The notes under the pieces are model-generated. The model did not search any database. It saw only the letters and a list, made by a program, of their open reading frames with translations, and had not been told where the DNA came from. A DNA stretch of 64,000 nucleotides, from the NCBI GenBank assembly GCA_019550975.1, contig SDWH01000012.1, positions 54,774 through 118,773 of the forward strand. The letters are read 5' to 3'. A program made the translations under genes and the position numbers. Below, piece after piece: positions 9,023-18,535 of the stretch. Position 1 is the stretch's first letter; every line of letters starts with the position of its first letter. Source of the DNA: Bacteroidales bacterium SW299 (lineage in GTDB: Bacteria > Bacteroidota > Bacteroidia > Bacteroidales > Bacteroidaceae).

Positions 9023-9583
9023 ATGACATTGAACGATTTCCTCGCATACGTGAAAACAGGAAAGCCCCTGAATACGGAAGAAATTTTTCTGTTTATGAAT
9101 GAAATGAGCAACGAAGCAAGAAAGATCACATTCAAGCTGAACACCAGCTACTATACGCCGGATGAAGTGAGAGAAATGCTGGCCGAGCTGTTCGGACAGC
9201 CGGTCAATCCTACCCTGCGCGTATTCCCGCCGTTTTACACCGACTTCGGCAAAAACATTCACATCGGGCAGAATGTGTTTATAAACGCCTGCTGCCACTT
9301 TCAGGATCATGGAGGAGTGACCATAGGCGACGGCTGCCAGATAGGACACAATGTGGTGTTCGCAACCCTCAATCACGGCACAGCCCCCGAAGACCGCATC
9401 TATACTTATCCCGCTCCCATCACTTTGGGGAAGAATGTGTGGATAGGTTCAAACGCAACCATCCTGCAGGGAGTGACCATCGGCGACAATGCCATCGTTG
9501 CAGCCGGAGCCGTTGTCACTAAAGATGTTCCGGCAAATGTCATCGTTGGAGGCGTTCCCGCCAGATTCATCAAGTCAATCTGA
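9023..9583 (+). CDS. Sugar O-acetyltransferase (maltose/galactoside acetyltransferase type)
   Basis: 186 residues from MTLNDFLAYVKTGKPL. An upstream in-frame ATG at 8849 would add 58 residues that cover the promoter and do not look like protein. The N-terminal helices (NEARKITFKLNTSYYTPDEV) are followed by a left-handed parallel beta-helix of hexapeptide repeats (IHIGQNVFINACCHF, VTIGDGCQIGHNVVFATLNH, ITLGKNVWIGSNATILQGVT, IGDNAIVAAGAVVTKDV), ending in VPARFIKSI. The catalytic His of the family is expected in ATLNHG. It should transfer acetyl from acetyl-CoA to a sugar hydroxyl; the acceptor cannot be read from sequence. It is convergent with the phosphoesterase gene across a shared terminator. 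Confidence 0.9.
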   Translation: MTLNDFLAYVKTGKPLNTEEIFLFMNEMSNEARKITFKLNTSYYTPDEVREMLAELFGQPVNPTLRVFPPFYTDFGKNIHIGQNVFINACCHFQDHGGVTIGDGCQIGHNVVFATLNHGTAPEDRIYTYPAPITLGKNVWIGSNATILQGVTIGDNAIVAAGAVVTKDVPANVIVGGVPARFIKSI

Positions 9584-9598
9584 CAGTAAAAAACAGAA

Positions 9599-9638
9599 GC
9601 TGTGTCAAAATGAAAACCTGCTTTCATTTTGACACAGC
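9599..9638. terminator. Bidirectional terminator hairpin
   Basis: A perfect 17-bp stem: GCTGTGTCAAAATGAAA (9599-9615), a 6-base loop, then its exact complement at 9622-9638. It sits between the convergent O-acetyltransferase and phosphoesterase genes, so it can serve both. It shares its core with the hairpin at 3589-3614. Confidence 0.85.
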
Positions 9639-9645
9639 GTGCCCA

Positions 9646-11061
9646 CTACAAAGCGATCGTTTCGGAATACACATTGCCGAACTCGTCTACCGCTTCCACC
9701 TTTATCTCTTTAGCCGCCTCAGAAGGAAGAGCCGAAAAATAATGATTGGTCCTTGCCGGAGTATAATCGGCCACGGCTCTGCGTCCGTCCAAATGCTCCA
9801 GATAATCAGGGTCGAACGAATAGAACTGCGACATATCTCCTTTCAGCACTCCGTCTTCATACCAACGCACTCTCCAATTGGAATTCCAGTTCCACACCTT
9901 GGCCACCACTGCATCCGGCCGGTCCATAACCCGCCCTTTTGCATACAGCTTGAGCTGACAGCTTCGGTCTTTTCCCGTCGACTTATAATAAGAGGACACT
10001 TGCGCTCCGTTTCCTTCAAACACCTGGTAGCCGTTGGGAGTGCCGTCGCTGCATACATCACAGCTCCACCACGTGCCGCATACGGCTCCTAAGTTATGCT
10101 CCATAATCCCTGCACCAATATCCGTAGTTGAATTGCGGTGAAAATGTCCGGAAACGACCGTCGCATGAAACTTGTTCATCAGCATACGCTTCAGCTTTTC
10201 TCCTCCTTCGATCAGCGGAGCCTCGGGAGAAGGTTTCAGCGGAGCATGCATCGCAACAACAACCTGCTTGTCCTGCTGCAGCACACACCCCAGCAAAAGC
10301 TCCAGCCACTTCATCTGATCTTCCAGTTCAAGCGTAGTCTTGTAGCGCTTGTTGCCGAAATATTTCATATTGTTCAATACAATGTAATACACGTCCCCCA
10401 ATTGAAAAGCGTAATACAAGGGGCCGAAATTCTCTTTATAAATATGGGCAAAGTCAGCGTCCGGCGACGGCGTCATGTACTTGTCAAAATCATGATTGCC
10501 TATAACCGGATACACCGGAATCCCCAGCTTGCGGACAAAATCCTTATATGCGTCATTCTGCACATAATTGTCCCAGGAGATGTCACCCAAAAGAATGCCC
10601 GCTTTCTGCACGCCGCCGTACTGCTGCAATGTAGCCTGAACATCCGGAAGAGTTTCCGCCATCAGACGCTTCACATCCGATTCGGTATCAAGCTGGGTAT
10701 CTGCCATCGTAATCATGGCAAAGCGGTCGGGATCTCCTTCCATCTTTTGAAGATTAAAGTCATAATTCTTTTTGGACGGATCCACCCGCTGATAAAACTG
10801 GGGCACTCCTGTGCTGAAATCAGCCACGTATCCTTTGGGAGTCAGCAAATAAACAAACTCCGCCTTCTCGTTCAAATCAATCTGATAGTTCCCTTTCGAA
10901 TCTGTCACGACAAACGCGAATCCGTCTGTCACAAGCACTTCTCCAAGGCCTCTATCCCCCGACTTAACCGTTCCTTTCACCATTGCGGCACCGGCCGAAG
11001 CAGCCCAAAGGCAGGCCAGCGCCATTGTAAAAACCGTTCTATGCATTTTCATCGTTCTCAT
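9646..11061 (-). CDS. Secreted calcineurin-like metallophosphoesterase
   Basis: 471 residues from an ATG that shares one base with the SusD stop codon (TAATG), which suggests coupled translation; nearby Met codons are alternatives. A signal peptide (VFTMALACLWAASAGA) precedes a small beta-sandwich (KGTVKSGDRGLGEVLVTDGF) and then the calcineurin-like catalytic domain. Its motifs are MADTQ, GDISWD, GNHDFD, MHAP and GHFHRNS. The first motif has DTQ where many relatives have DxH, as is common in this subfamily. A C-terminal beta-rich domain (about 330-471) completes the architecture. It should hydrolyse phosphomono- or diesters in the periplasm or at the surface. As the third gene of a susC-susD operon it probably processes the imported ligand. 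Confidence 0.88.
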   Translation of the reverse strand: MRTMKMHRTVFTMALACLWAASAGAAMVKGTVKSGDRGLGEVLVTDGFAFVVTDSKGNYQIDLNEKAEFVYLLTPKGYVADFSTGVPQFYQRVDPSKKNYDFNLQKMEGDPDRFAMITMADTQLDTESDVKRLMAETLPDVQATLQQYGGVQKAGILLGDISWDNYVQNDAYKDFVRKLGIPVYPVIGNHDFDKYMTPSPDADFAHIYKENFGPLYYAFQLGDVYYIVLNNMKYFGNKRYKTTLELEDQMKWLELLLGCVLQQDKQVVVAMHAPLKPSPEAPLIEGGEKLKRMLMNKFHATVVSGHFHRNSTTDIGAGIMEHNLGAVCGTWWSCDVCSDGTPNGYQVFEGNGAQVSSYYKSTGKDRSCQLKLYAKGRVMDRPDAVVAKVWNWNSNWRVRWYEDGVLKGDMSQFYSFDPDYLEHLDGRRAVADYTPARTNHYFSALPSEAAKEIKVEAVDEFGNVYSETIAL

Positions 11062-12527
11062 TATTTTTCCCACCACAATTTACTGTTTATATCATCTGTT
11101 CCTCCTTGCCTGTCAACAGCCTCCTGGTAATTATTCATGTTCAAGGCTTGCTCGTCTTCCGGATAATAGAAACGCGAAGGAATCTCACCGGCAGCCGTCG
11201 GATTGCGGTTGTCAAGCACAGGAGTCTGCTCAGGCAGTCCTGTACGCAGAAAATCAAACCAGGCTTCATAACCGACAAAGAACATGCACATCCACTTCTG
11301 CAGCATGATTTGCCTGACAGCCTCGTCTGCATCAGCATCACTGTAGGCCACCCCGGGCTGAGCGAGGTAACTTGCCGGCATTTCAACCCCATAATATTCC
11401 ATCGACAGCCTGATGCCGTCTTCGTAAGCCTGGCGCGCATCTCCGGCAACATAGCCTCTGGCTATGGCCTCAGCCTCCAGGAACTTGACCTCCGAACAGT
11501 TCATCAGCACGGCATCACATGCGTCGGGAGCGTCACGGTAATAGCTTCCCAACATAGACACATCCGCCTGTGAATATCCGATTTCCGTAAGCGTAGTCGA
11601 AGAGCATCCCGATTCAACTCCCGCATAAACCGGAGATGACGTTGAAGCGGAATTCGTAGAAGGGGCAAACCATACCGGAACGCGCGGATCCTGATAATTG
11701 TCCCACATTGCCTGGATTTCCTTGCTCATCCGCGTGTATTCAAAATTGCCGGCACGCATGTCGTAAATAGGACACATGTTAGGATTTCCCGACAAGAACG
11801 GCAGAAGCATATTGTCGTCGTTCGACTCCATCAACGGCAACGCCATAACGGAAGCGATTTCAGACCTGATATTCATTGTGCAGTCGCCGATCCGGTTGCT
11901 GATACGCATCAGATAACGCAGCCGCAATGAGTTTCCGAACTTGCGCCACTTGTCGCGGTCGCCTTCATAGACCAGATCAGACGGAAGCACGTCCGTATTC
12001 CCGGCCAGCAGTTCGTCCGCCTCTTTCAGAAGGCTGATGATTCCGCCTTCTGCCGTATAGATGTCTTCCTGCGTATCATAGGCCGGAGTAATATTCTCGC
12101 TTCCCTGGGTAGCCTCAAAGTAAGGCACATCTCCCCACATGTCCGTCAGTTGAGAAGCCACAAAGGCTTTCAGTATGTATCCAATCGCCACGCAAGAAGG
12201 GCGGCCGGTTTCTTCGGAAAGCCGGATCATTTCACTGATATTGTTCAACTGAAGATAATAGTCTGACCATGTGCTTTCATTCGTACCAAACGCATACTGG
12301 TCCGTTTCGTTGTAGTTCGTGCGCGAAACATAATGCGCCAGCCCGGCTCCGTCGCCATAATTGAACTGCCTCTGAGTCAGCGTGTGCAGCAAAGGTGTCA
12401 GCAACAGGTCCGGAGTGACACTCGTCGGATTGTTCGGATCCGTATTTATCGAACCGAAATCAGAGGTACATGCTGTCGCACAGAAGACAGCCAACGAAAC
12501 AAATCCTATCTTTATCTTATTTTTCAT
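11061..12527 (-). CDS. SusD/RagB-family nutrient-binding outer-membrane lipoprotein
   Basis: 488 residues with a lipoprotein signal (VSLAVFCATAC, lipobox ATAC) and the SusD-like start of the mature protein (SINTDPNNPTSVTPDLLLTP). The alpha-helical TPR-like scaffold is evident (YLQLNNISEMIRL, IGYILKAFVASQLTDMWGDV, PYFEATQG), as are KFGNSLRLRYLMRISN and the C-terminal WFDFLRTGLPEQTPVLDN motif. It resembles the SusD-like_2 branch. SusD proteins form the lid on a SusC barrel and bind the substrate at the surface. It lies 16 bases after the SusC gene and overlaps the phosphoesterase start. Confidence 0.92.
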   Translation of the reverse strand: MKNKIKIGFVSLAVFCATACTSDFGSINTDPNNPTSVTPDLLLTPLLHTLTQRQFNYGDGAGLAHYVSRTNYNETDQYAFGTNESTWSDYYLQLNNISEMIRLSEETGRPSCVAIGYILKAFVASQLTDMWGDVPYFEATQGSENITPAYDTQEDIYTAEGGIISLLKEADELLAGNTDVLPSDLVYEGDRDKWRKFGNSLRLRYLMRISNRIGDCTMNIRSEIASVMALPLMESNDDNMLLPFLSGNPNMCPIYDMRAGNFEYTRMSKEIQAMWDNYQDPRVPVWFAPSTNSASTSSPVYAGVESGCSSTTLTEIGYSQADVSMLGSYYRDAPDACDAVLMNCSEVKFLEAEAIARGYVAGDARQAYEDGIRLSMEYYGVEMPASYLAQPGVAYSDADADEAVRQIMLQKWMCMFFVGYEAWFDFLRTGLPEQTPVLDNRNPTAAGEIPSRFYYPEDEQALNMNNYQEAVDRQGGTDDINSKLWWEK

Positions 12528-12543
12528 ATATGCAACCTAACAA

Positions 12544-15500
12544 TTAAAATACAACATTCACATTAAAACCGATGCTTCTGGTAGAGGGATAAGCCATCTC
12601 TTCCACTCCGGGCGTAGACGAGCTGCCCTCGTAAGTAATAGACTCCGGATCTACATAGTCCTGGTCTTTTGTCCACATAAACAGATTACGGGCAACCACA
12701 GCCAGCCCCAGGCTCTTTATCGGAGTATGCACGAACCATTTTGACGGGAAGCTGTATGCAAGCTTCACTTCACGCAGCTTCACATAAGTCGCACTGAAAG
12801 TAGACTGGGTTTCGTGGTAACGCCGGTACAAGTTTCTGTAATAATCACGAGGGCTTACCGGAGTCGTATTCTTGACATAAGCATTCTGCGCTTCATCCCA
12901 CACAACTCCGTCAATCACCATGCCGGCATCGTTGCGGTATTCTGTTCTGTCAAGCACACCAGACTCCATGCCCATGCCAAATGATCTGGCAACGAACACA
13001 CCTCCCTGATGCCAGTCGATCAGAAAGTCGAAAGTAAAGCCTTTATAGGAGAACTTGTTATAAAATCCCATAATGAAATCCGGATTATAATTGCCCAGTT
13101 TCACAAGCGTCTGGTCTGCCACCGGCAACCCGGTAGCGTCTACAATCAGCTTGCCGTCGTCGGTATGCCTCAATCCTGTACCATACAGATTGCCCATAGG
13201 CTCGCCTTCTTTTGCTATCGCATACACGCGCGCATCTTCATCCGAGTAAATGGCTGCCCAAGAATATACATACTGGTCATATTCATCGCTGATTTCCTCC
13301 ACACGGCTCTTGTTCATGGAGAAATTGATGGTTCCGTCCCATTGGAAGCCGGTCTGCGTCTTTACCGGCGTATACGACAAGGTAGCCTCAAATCCGTAGT
13401 TACGGATTTCACCCGCATTAATGTAGCGCGTATCGTATCCGGAAGTAGCAGATATAGGTATCTGCACAATCTGATTGGTGTTCAACGTATTATAATAAGT
13501 CAAGTCAAGACCCAACCGGTTATCGAACATGCGGAAGTCCGTCCCTATTTCATAAGAGTGCATACGCTCGGGCTTCAGATCCGTGTTAGACAGCGTTGAA
13601 GGCATTGTGACCCCCGACTGAGAACCGTACTTGCTGCTGTATGAATAAGTATTTTCCAGACGGTAAGGCTCTGTATCACTTCCCACCTCTGCATATCCGC
13701 CTCTGACCGACCAGTATGTAATCTTTTTGGGAAGCCTCCAGATATCGCTCAGCACGGCACTGGCAGATATGGAAGGATAAAAATAAGAATTATGTCCCGC
13801 ACCGTCCGACCGGGTCAGCGCACTGGACCAGTCGTTACGTGCCGTCACATTCAAGAACAGATAATCACGATAAGACAACTGCCCCGTAAACAGCACGCTG
13901 TTTATTCGCTTCTTGCTGTCCCGCTGTATCACCGCAACATTTGAAGCGGCATTGCCCAAGTTATATACCCCCGGAATGGAAAGCCCGTCGGCAAAGCTAT
14001 AGTCATATGAGTTCTTCTGAACCATTGAGTTCACTCCCGCGGTCAGATCCGTACGCCATACCTCCTTGAACCTTTTGTTCCACTGCAACAGGATATCCGT
14101 ATTCCATTCTGAGAAGAATACATTTTCACGCTTGTACGCTCCGGTCGGAAAACTCTTGCTGCTATAGGCACGCTTGCTCTGGCGCAGATCGTAAAAGAAA
14201 TCGATTCCCGTACGTGCCGTCAGCTTCAGGTTCGGAAGGAAATCATAAGCAAGCATCACATTGCCGAACATGCGGTTTTTGTCATACCCGTTCGTGTTTT
14301 CATACATCGTGAAAAAAGGATTGTCGTTCCATCCCGAGTTAAAGTGGAACTGCTGCCTTCCCTCATAACCGCGCTGCCAGTACTCGCGCAGGCTATTGAT
14401 ATCAACCTGCCGGCCGAACCATGTGAATGTATACATCGGATTCTCCGGGCCGTATCCCAGGCTCGGACGGTTGGTGCTGGCTGCATTCATGTAAGAAGCG
14501 CTTGCTTTCACCGAAAACTTTTCTGTAAATTTATAGCCCGTATTTATACTTACCGTATTCCGCCGCAGATCTACATTCGGAATTACGCCCATACTGTACA
14601 GATTGGTATAGGAAACACGTATGTCGCCCTTGTCATTGCTTGCGCTCAGCGCGATATTGTTGTTCAGCGTGACACCTGTTTCAAAAAAGTCCCTTACATT
14701 ATCCGGATGAGGAACCAGCGGAGTAGGCTGGATAGACGCGCCGTTACGCCCCAAGACATCACCGCCACGATAAACCGTACCGTCAGCACCGACAGAAGGA
14801 GAGTCAAACTGTGCCACAAGACTTCCGTCAAGAGGACGTCCCCAGCTCTGATCCTGATGATCTTGAGTGCCATGGCCGTTATTGCCGTCCCAGTATTCAA
14901 ACTCTCCATCAAGTCCCTGACTGTAACTGTTCTGATACTTTGGCAGACGGGAAACCATCTCAAAAGTAGTGGTCGAATTGACGGCTATCTGGAACTTGTT
15001 CTTCGTCTTTCCGGATTTGGTCGTTATCAGCACCACTCCATTGGCGGCACGCGAACCATACAGAGCGGCGGCATTGGCTCCTTTCAACACGGATATGCTT
15101 TCAATATCGTCAGCATTCAGTTCGCCGGCACCGTTTCCATAATCAATCTCCTGCGGCGTACCGGCAAGATTGGAGTATATATTGTTATTGACAGGAACTC
15201 CATCAACGACATACAGAGGCTGGTTATTGTTTGACAAAGAAGATTCGCCACGAATAACAACCCTCGTAGAAGAACCCGCACCGGAGCTGCCGGCTATCAT
15301 CTGCACACCGGCAACCTTTCCCGCCAGCTTGTTCAGCACGTTCGCGTCATTGCCTACATTCATCTCATTCCCGTCAACAACCTGCTGGGCATATCCCAGC
15401 GATTTCTTTTCTCGCTTGATTCCTAATGCCGTAACCACCACTTCATCCAAAGCCTGCACATCTTCCGTCAGTGTCACCGCAATAAATCCCTTATCCTTGA

Positions 15501-15792
15501 CCGGTATCTCCTGTGTATCATAACCTACAAAAGATACGATTAAAGAAGCTGATGCTGGATCGGATACAGACAATGAAAAGTTACCGTCCATATCCGCAAC
15601 AGTTCCATTAGAAGTGTTCTTCTGCAAAATCGTTACTCCGGGAAGTCCGACACCGCTGCTGTCCAGCACCTTTCCGGTAATAACCCTGTCCTCATCGGCA
15701 TAAGCTGCAGAACAACATGCGCCCAGCAACAATGCCGCCACAACTTTCTTACCCGACAAACTCTTTTTCCTGAAAAAATTGTTTTTCTCCAT
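12544..15792 (-). CDS. SusC/RagA-family TonB-linked outer-membrane protein
   Basis: 1082 residues from the ATG at 15792, preceded by a purine-rich AAAGAGG; the frame opens 10 codons earlier. Signal peptide VVAALLLGACCSAAYA is followed by a carboxypeptidase-regulatory-like domain (TGKVLDSSGVGLPGVTILQK), then the SusC signature ALDEVVVTALGIKREKKSLG, the plug (VRGESSLSNNNQPLYVVDGV, LKGANAAALYGSRAANGVVL) and a long barrel with the C-terminal SIGFNVNVVF. Together with the SusD protein it imports a glycan, peptide or other large ligand using TonB energy. No glycoside hydrolase, sigma or anti-sigma gene is nearby; the only enzyme is the phosphoesterase, so the ligand may be phosphorylated (inference). 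Confidence 0.95.
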   Translation of the reverse strand: MEKNNFFRKKSLSGKKVVAALLLGACCSAAYADEDRVITGKVLDSSGVGLPGVTILQKNTSNGTVADMDGNFSLSVSDPASASLIVSFVGYDTQEIPVKDKGFIAVTLTEDVQALDEVVVTALGIKREKKSLGYAQQVVDGNEMNVGNDANVLNKLAGKVAGVQMIAGSSGAGSSTRVVIRGESSLSNNNQPLYVVDGVPVNNNIYSNLAGTPQEIDYGNGAGELNADDIESISVLKGANAAALYGSRAANGVVLITTKSGKTKNKFQIAVNSTTTFEMVSRLPKYQNSYSQGLDGEFEYWDGNNGHGTQDHQDQSWGRPLDGSLVAQFDSPSVGADGTVYRGGDVLGRNGASIQPTPLVPHPDNVRDFFETGVTLNNNIALSASNDKGDIRVSYTNLYSMGVIPNVDLRRNTVSINTGYKFTEKFSVKASASYMNAASTNRPSLGYGPENPMYTFTWFGRQVDINSLREYWQRGYEGRQQFHFNSGWNDNPFFTMYENTNGYDKNRMFGNVMLAYDFLPNLKLTARTGIDFFYDLRQSKRAYSSKSFPTGAYKRENVFFSEWNTDILLQWNKRFKEVWRTDLTAGVNSMVQKNSYDYSFADGLSIPGVYNLGNAASNVAVIQRDSKKRINSVLFTGQLSYRDYLFLNVTARNDWSSALTRSDGAGHNSYFYPSISASAVLSDIWRLPKKITYWSVRGGYAEVGSDTEPYRLENTYSYSSKYGSQSGVTMPSTLSNTDLKPERMHSYEIGTDFRMFDNRLGLDLTYYNTLNTNQIVQIPISATSGYDTRYINAGEIRNYGFEATLSYTPVKTQTGFQWDGTINFSMNKSRVEEISDEYDQYVYSWAAIYSDEDARVYAIAKEGEPMGNLYGTGLRHTDDGKLIVDATGLPVADQTLVKLGNYNPDFIMGFYNKFSYKGFTFDFLIDWHQGGVFVARSFGMGMESGVLDRTEYRNDAGMVIDGVVWDEAQNAYVKNTTPVSPRDYYRNLYRRYHETQSTFSATYVKLREVKLAYSFPSKWFVHTPIKSLGLAVVARNLFMWTKDQDYVDPESITYEGSSSTPGVEEMAYPSTRSIGFNVNVVF

Positions 15793-15940
15793 TAATAACC
15801 TCTTTTGATTAATTTTACGCAAAGAAAGAGGTCTGCTGTTACATCCTTATCAACAGAGCAAGACAATGCAATTAAGAGTGGGATACAAAATATTTACAAA
15901 TATTTCTTTCCAATTACAAACGGCTGTCCCTCCCATACAA

Positions 15941-15989
15941 TAAAAAACAGACTGCTGCCGACAAAAGAGAAAATGCCTGCAACAGTCTG
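15941..15989 (-). terminator. Rho-independent terminator after the DUF456 gene
   Basis: Read on the minus strand, CAGACTGTTGC (15989-15979) pairs with GCAGCAGTCTG (15958-15948), with one internal mismatch, followed by six T. It closes the 18430-16022 operon. The rest of 15793-16021 holds the SusC leader and promoter region. Confidence 0.75.
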
Positions 15990-16021
15990 CGCCAATAAAA
16001 AAACTCTCACCGCCAGACGGC

Positions 16022-16492
16022 TCAAAACGCAGCAATAAACTGCCAGATGAAATAGCCGCAAAGCATAAGTTTCACGATTGTGCCGAAAAGAAAACCAAGC
16101 AACGAACCTAAGCCCGACTTCAACGCATACTTCAAATCCTTGTCACCCAACAGTTCGCCGGCCACCGCTCCAAGAAAAGGTCCCAAGACAATTCCCCAAG
16201 GCGAGAAAAACAAACCGACTACTGTTCCTATCACACATCCCCAGCTTCCCCATTTCGTTCCGCCGGCATATTTGCTGCCCAGCATCGGTATCACGTAATC
16301 AAGCACCTGGACCAGCACAACCAATACCGCCCAGACAATCAGTTGAGTGGGCGTAAACTGGATACGGCCGGTAAGATGGAACAGTATCATTCCTACATAC
16401 GCAATCGGCGGTCCGGGAAGAACCGGAAGCACAGTTCCCAAAATTGCGGTTATCAAACAGATAACGCCCAATATGATCAGAAGAATATCCAT
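16022..16492 (-). CDS. DUF456 family integral membrane protein
   Basis: 156 residues from the ATG at 16492, 4 bases after the stop of the GIN-domain gene; the longer frame would need a TTG start inside that gene. The protein is almost entirely hydrophobic: a first helix MDILLIILGVICLITAILGT, the DUF456 motif VLPVLPGPPIAYVGMILFHL, two central helices and the Gly-rich stretch VVGLFFSPWGIVLGPFLGAV followed by AGELLGDKD. About five membrane segments are expected. The molecular function of DUF456 is not known. It is the last gene of the choloylglycine-hydrolase-family operon. Confidence 0.85.
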   Translation of the reverse strand: MDILLIILGVICLITAILGTVLPVLPGPPIAYVGMILFHLTGRIQFTPTQLIVWAVLVVLVQVLDYVIPMLGSKYAGGTKWGSWGCVIGTVVGLFFSPWGIVLGPFLGAVAGELLGDKDLKYALKSGLGSLLGFLFGTIVKLMLCGYFIWQFIAAF

Positions 16493-16496
16493 AACA

Positions 16497-17354
16497 TCAG
16501 TCCCTGTCAATGTGTTTTCCTTCTTTCCTCACCTGCTTCGGGCTGCCCGCATAGCTGATATCTCCGCTCCCTCTATTCACAGCATCCAGACTTTCGGACG
16601 CATGGCAACTGATGTCGCCGGAGCCGTTGTTTTCCGCTGTCACATCCACAGCTCTCAGATTTTCCGCATCAATGTCGCCCGAAGCATTGTTCATAAGCCG
16701 CACGGTCCGGCAACGGCCTTCTACCTCACAGTCGCCCGAAGCATTCACTTCCAGATTGGCCCGCGTACAATCCAGCCTTTTAATATTAAGATCCCCACTG
16801 GCATTGACCATACCATCCGCCCTATCGCATTTTACGCTTTGAATCTGAATGTCACCGCTGGCATTCACTTCCGCCTTCAGTGACTGGCAGACAACGGACG
16901 ACAGATCAATGTCGCCGCTGGCATTCACATGCAATATGACAGCCCGGTTCGTATGCAGTCCGCCCGGAATGCTGATATCTCCCGAAGCGTTCGTTTCAAA
17001 AACCGTAGCAGAAGGAGCATAGACTTTCACCTTGCAGCGGTTTTCACCCCGAAAGGAAACAGAACGCTTGTATCCTACCGTCAATGTGCCGCCAGATTCT
17101 TCGACCAGCACCTCGGGCAGGACATTATCAGAGGCAAAGATTTCCGCATAAGGCTTTCCCTTTGTCTGGTAATACTCCACATCAACGGACGAAACAAGCA
17201 TAATGGTTTTCACATCACCAAGATGTCTTTTTTCTGTCACATAACTGCGGCTCGGATATATCACTTTAACCGAAGCCGTACAACCGACGGTGCAGAACAG
17301 CCCGCCCGCCAGCAAAAACAAGAACCAACGTTTCATTTTTCTATAGTATTTCAT
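16497..17354 (-). CDS. GIN-domain (DUF2807) beta-solenoid lipoprotein with NASGD repeats
   Basis: 285 residues. The ATG at 17354 overlaps the upstream stop (ATGA), which favours coupled translation; an ATG at 17336 (MKRWFLF) is an alternative. The lipobox is TVGC. From about residue 120 the motif N(A/G)SGD recurs about every 20 residues (NASGDISIP, NASGDIDLS, NASGDIQIQ, NASGDLNIK, NASGDCEVE, NASGDIDAE, GSGDISCH, GSGDISYA), one per turn of a right-handed beta-helix. DUF2807/GIN proteins are envelope proteins sometimes annotated as adhesin head domains. The repeat is very regular here, which may reflect Asx/Gly turn stacking or recent repeat homogenisation. Confidence 0.88.
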   Translation of the reverse strand: MKYYRKMKRWFLFLLAGGLFCTVGCTASVKVIYPSRSYVTEKRHLGDVKTIMLVSSVDVEYYQTKGKPYAEIFASDNVLPEVLVEESGGTLTVGYKRSVSFRGENRCKVKVYAPSATVFETNASGDISIPGGLHTNRAVILHVNASGDIDLSSVVCQSLKAEVNASGDIQIQSVKCDRADGMVNASGDLNIKRLDCTRANLEVNASGDCEVEGRCRTVRLMNNASGDIDAENLRAVDVTAENNGSGDISCHASESLDAVNRGSGDISYAGSPKQVRKEGKHIDRD

Positions 17355-18430
17355 AAAACATCAATAATCGGCTGACGCTTAACCATATCCAAAGGCACAG
17401 CCTTATACCCGACCTTCGAGAAATCAATTCCTTTCAGGTCAATGCGGCGTATGGCACTGTTATGCATGGTACGGAAATAGATGACACGATGAGTCACATC
17501 CGTAGCAGATGTCCATTGAGTGGCACTCGGAATATCGGCCGCCACTTCTCCAGCGGCTGTTTCTATACCGACAGGGATGTCAAAATTATTCAATATCTGA
17601 AAGCACTGCAAGACAGCGTCTTCACCGGTTTTCTGCAACGGAGCTGTCGACTGGTAAAATGCTGCACGGACAAAACGTGACGGAGGCGTCACATCACCCG
17701 GAATTCCGAGAAATCCGCTTCCGGCACCGAATGACTTCAGGCTCAAGTTTCCCAGACGTTGAGCCGGAGCCGTGCCCGGAAAAAGGTTGACATAATTATT
17801 GAGATTGGTCAGCTGCCACTCAAAATCCGGCGAATTGGTCAGCACGCCAAGCTTGTTCTCATAAAAACGGCACTTGCCGTCAACAATTTCCAATACCAGT
17901 TGCCTTCCGGATGGCTCGGCAAAGCGCCAGTGTACGGTAGAAGCACGCGGATCAATGGCAACCACACGGACATCACCGACAGCCTTTTTCACTTCGTCCA
18001 CGGTAGCACACGTGGCCAATATATAAGAAACAAGTTGAAGATCCGCAACGCTTTCCGCCTTCTCAGACTCATCGTATGCTACATATCCGCCGTAACCGGG
18101 GAAATAGAACAGCCCGGCCGAAAGTCCCGCTTCGTTCAGTCCTTCCGCCACAAACTCCTTTTGCTCTACAGCAAGTCCCACATAGCCGTAACGGGCTGAA
18201 AACTTCTTTCCGCCTGCCACACCTCCGGGGATATATGACTGCTGCACATATCCGCGCGGAACGATCACATACTGACTGTTCAAGTCGCTTCCTCCCCATT
18301 CAATGGTGCGGGCTACCACACGGCTGCTGTCAGATGCCGCAAGCGAAATGCCTGTACAGGCTGCAATGTTGCCGGCCGGCAAAAATACAGCCAACGCGCC
18401 GAGCATTCCCAAAATCATTTTCTTTTTCAT
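17351..18430 (-). CDS. Choloylglycine hydrolase family protein (bile salt hydrolase / penicillin acylase type)
   Basis: 359 residues with a signal peptide ending NIAA, so that processing exposes Cys25 (CTGISL), the Ntn-hydrolase nucleophile. Other family positions are recognisable: Arg in ARTIEWGG (with Glu where bile salt hydrolases usually have Asp), Asn in GLNEAGLSAG, Asn in GVLTNSPDF and Arg in PPSRFVRAAF. The family cleaves linear amides such as conjugated bile salts or penicillin V; sequence alone does not decide which, and Gram-negative members often do both. It should act in the periplasm. It is the first gene of a three-gene operon with the GIN-domain lipoprotein and DUF456 protein, whose role in the same process is unknown. 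Confidence 0.88.
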   Translation of the reverse strand: MKKKMILGMLGALAVFLPAGNIAACTGISLAASDSSRVVARTIEWGGSDLNSQYVIVPRGYVQQSYIPGGVAGGKKFSARYGYVGLAVEQKEFVAEGLNEAGLSAGLFYFPGYGGYVAYDESEKAESVADLQLVSYILATCATVDEVKKAVGDVRVVAIDPRASTVHWRFAEPSGRQLVLEIVDGKCRFYENKLGVLTNSPDFEWQLTNLNNYVNLFPGTAPAQRLGNLSLKSFGAGSGFLGIPGDVTPPSRFVRAAFYQSTAPLQKTGEDAVLQCFQILNNFDIPVGIETAAGEVAADIPSATQWTSATDVTHRVIYFRTMHNSAIRRIDLKGIDFSKVGYKAVPLDMVKRQPIIDVL

Positions 18431-18535
18431 ATGCTATATAATATAATGTATGCTGATAACATGCCATTCGCTATCTGTTCCGAATATACATAATAAAAAT
18501 GACTTTGACCAGAAAAAGTTCATTAAACAGCAAAA

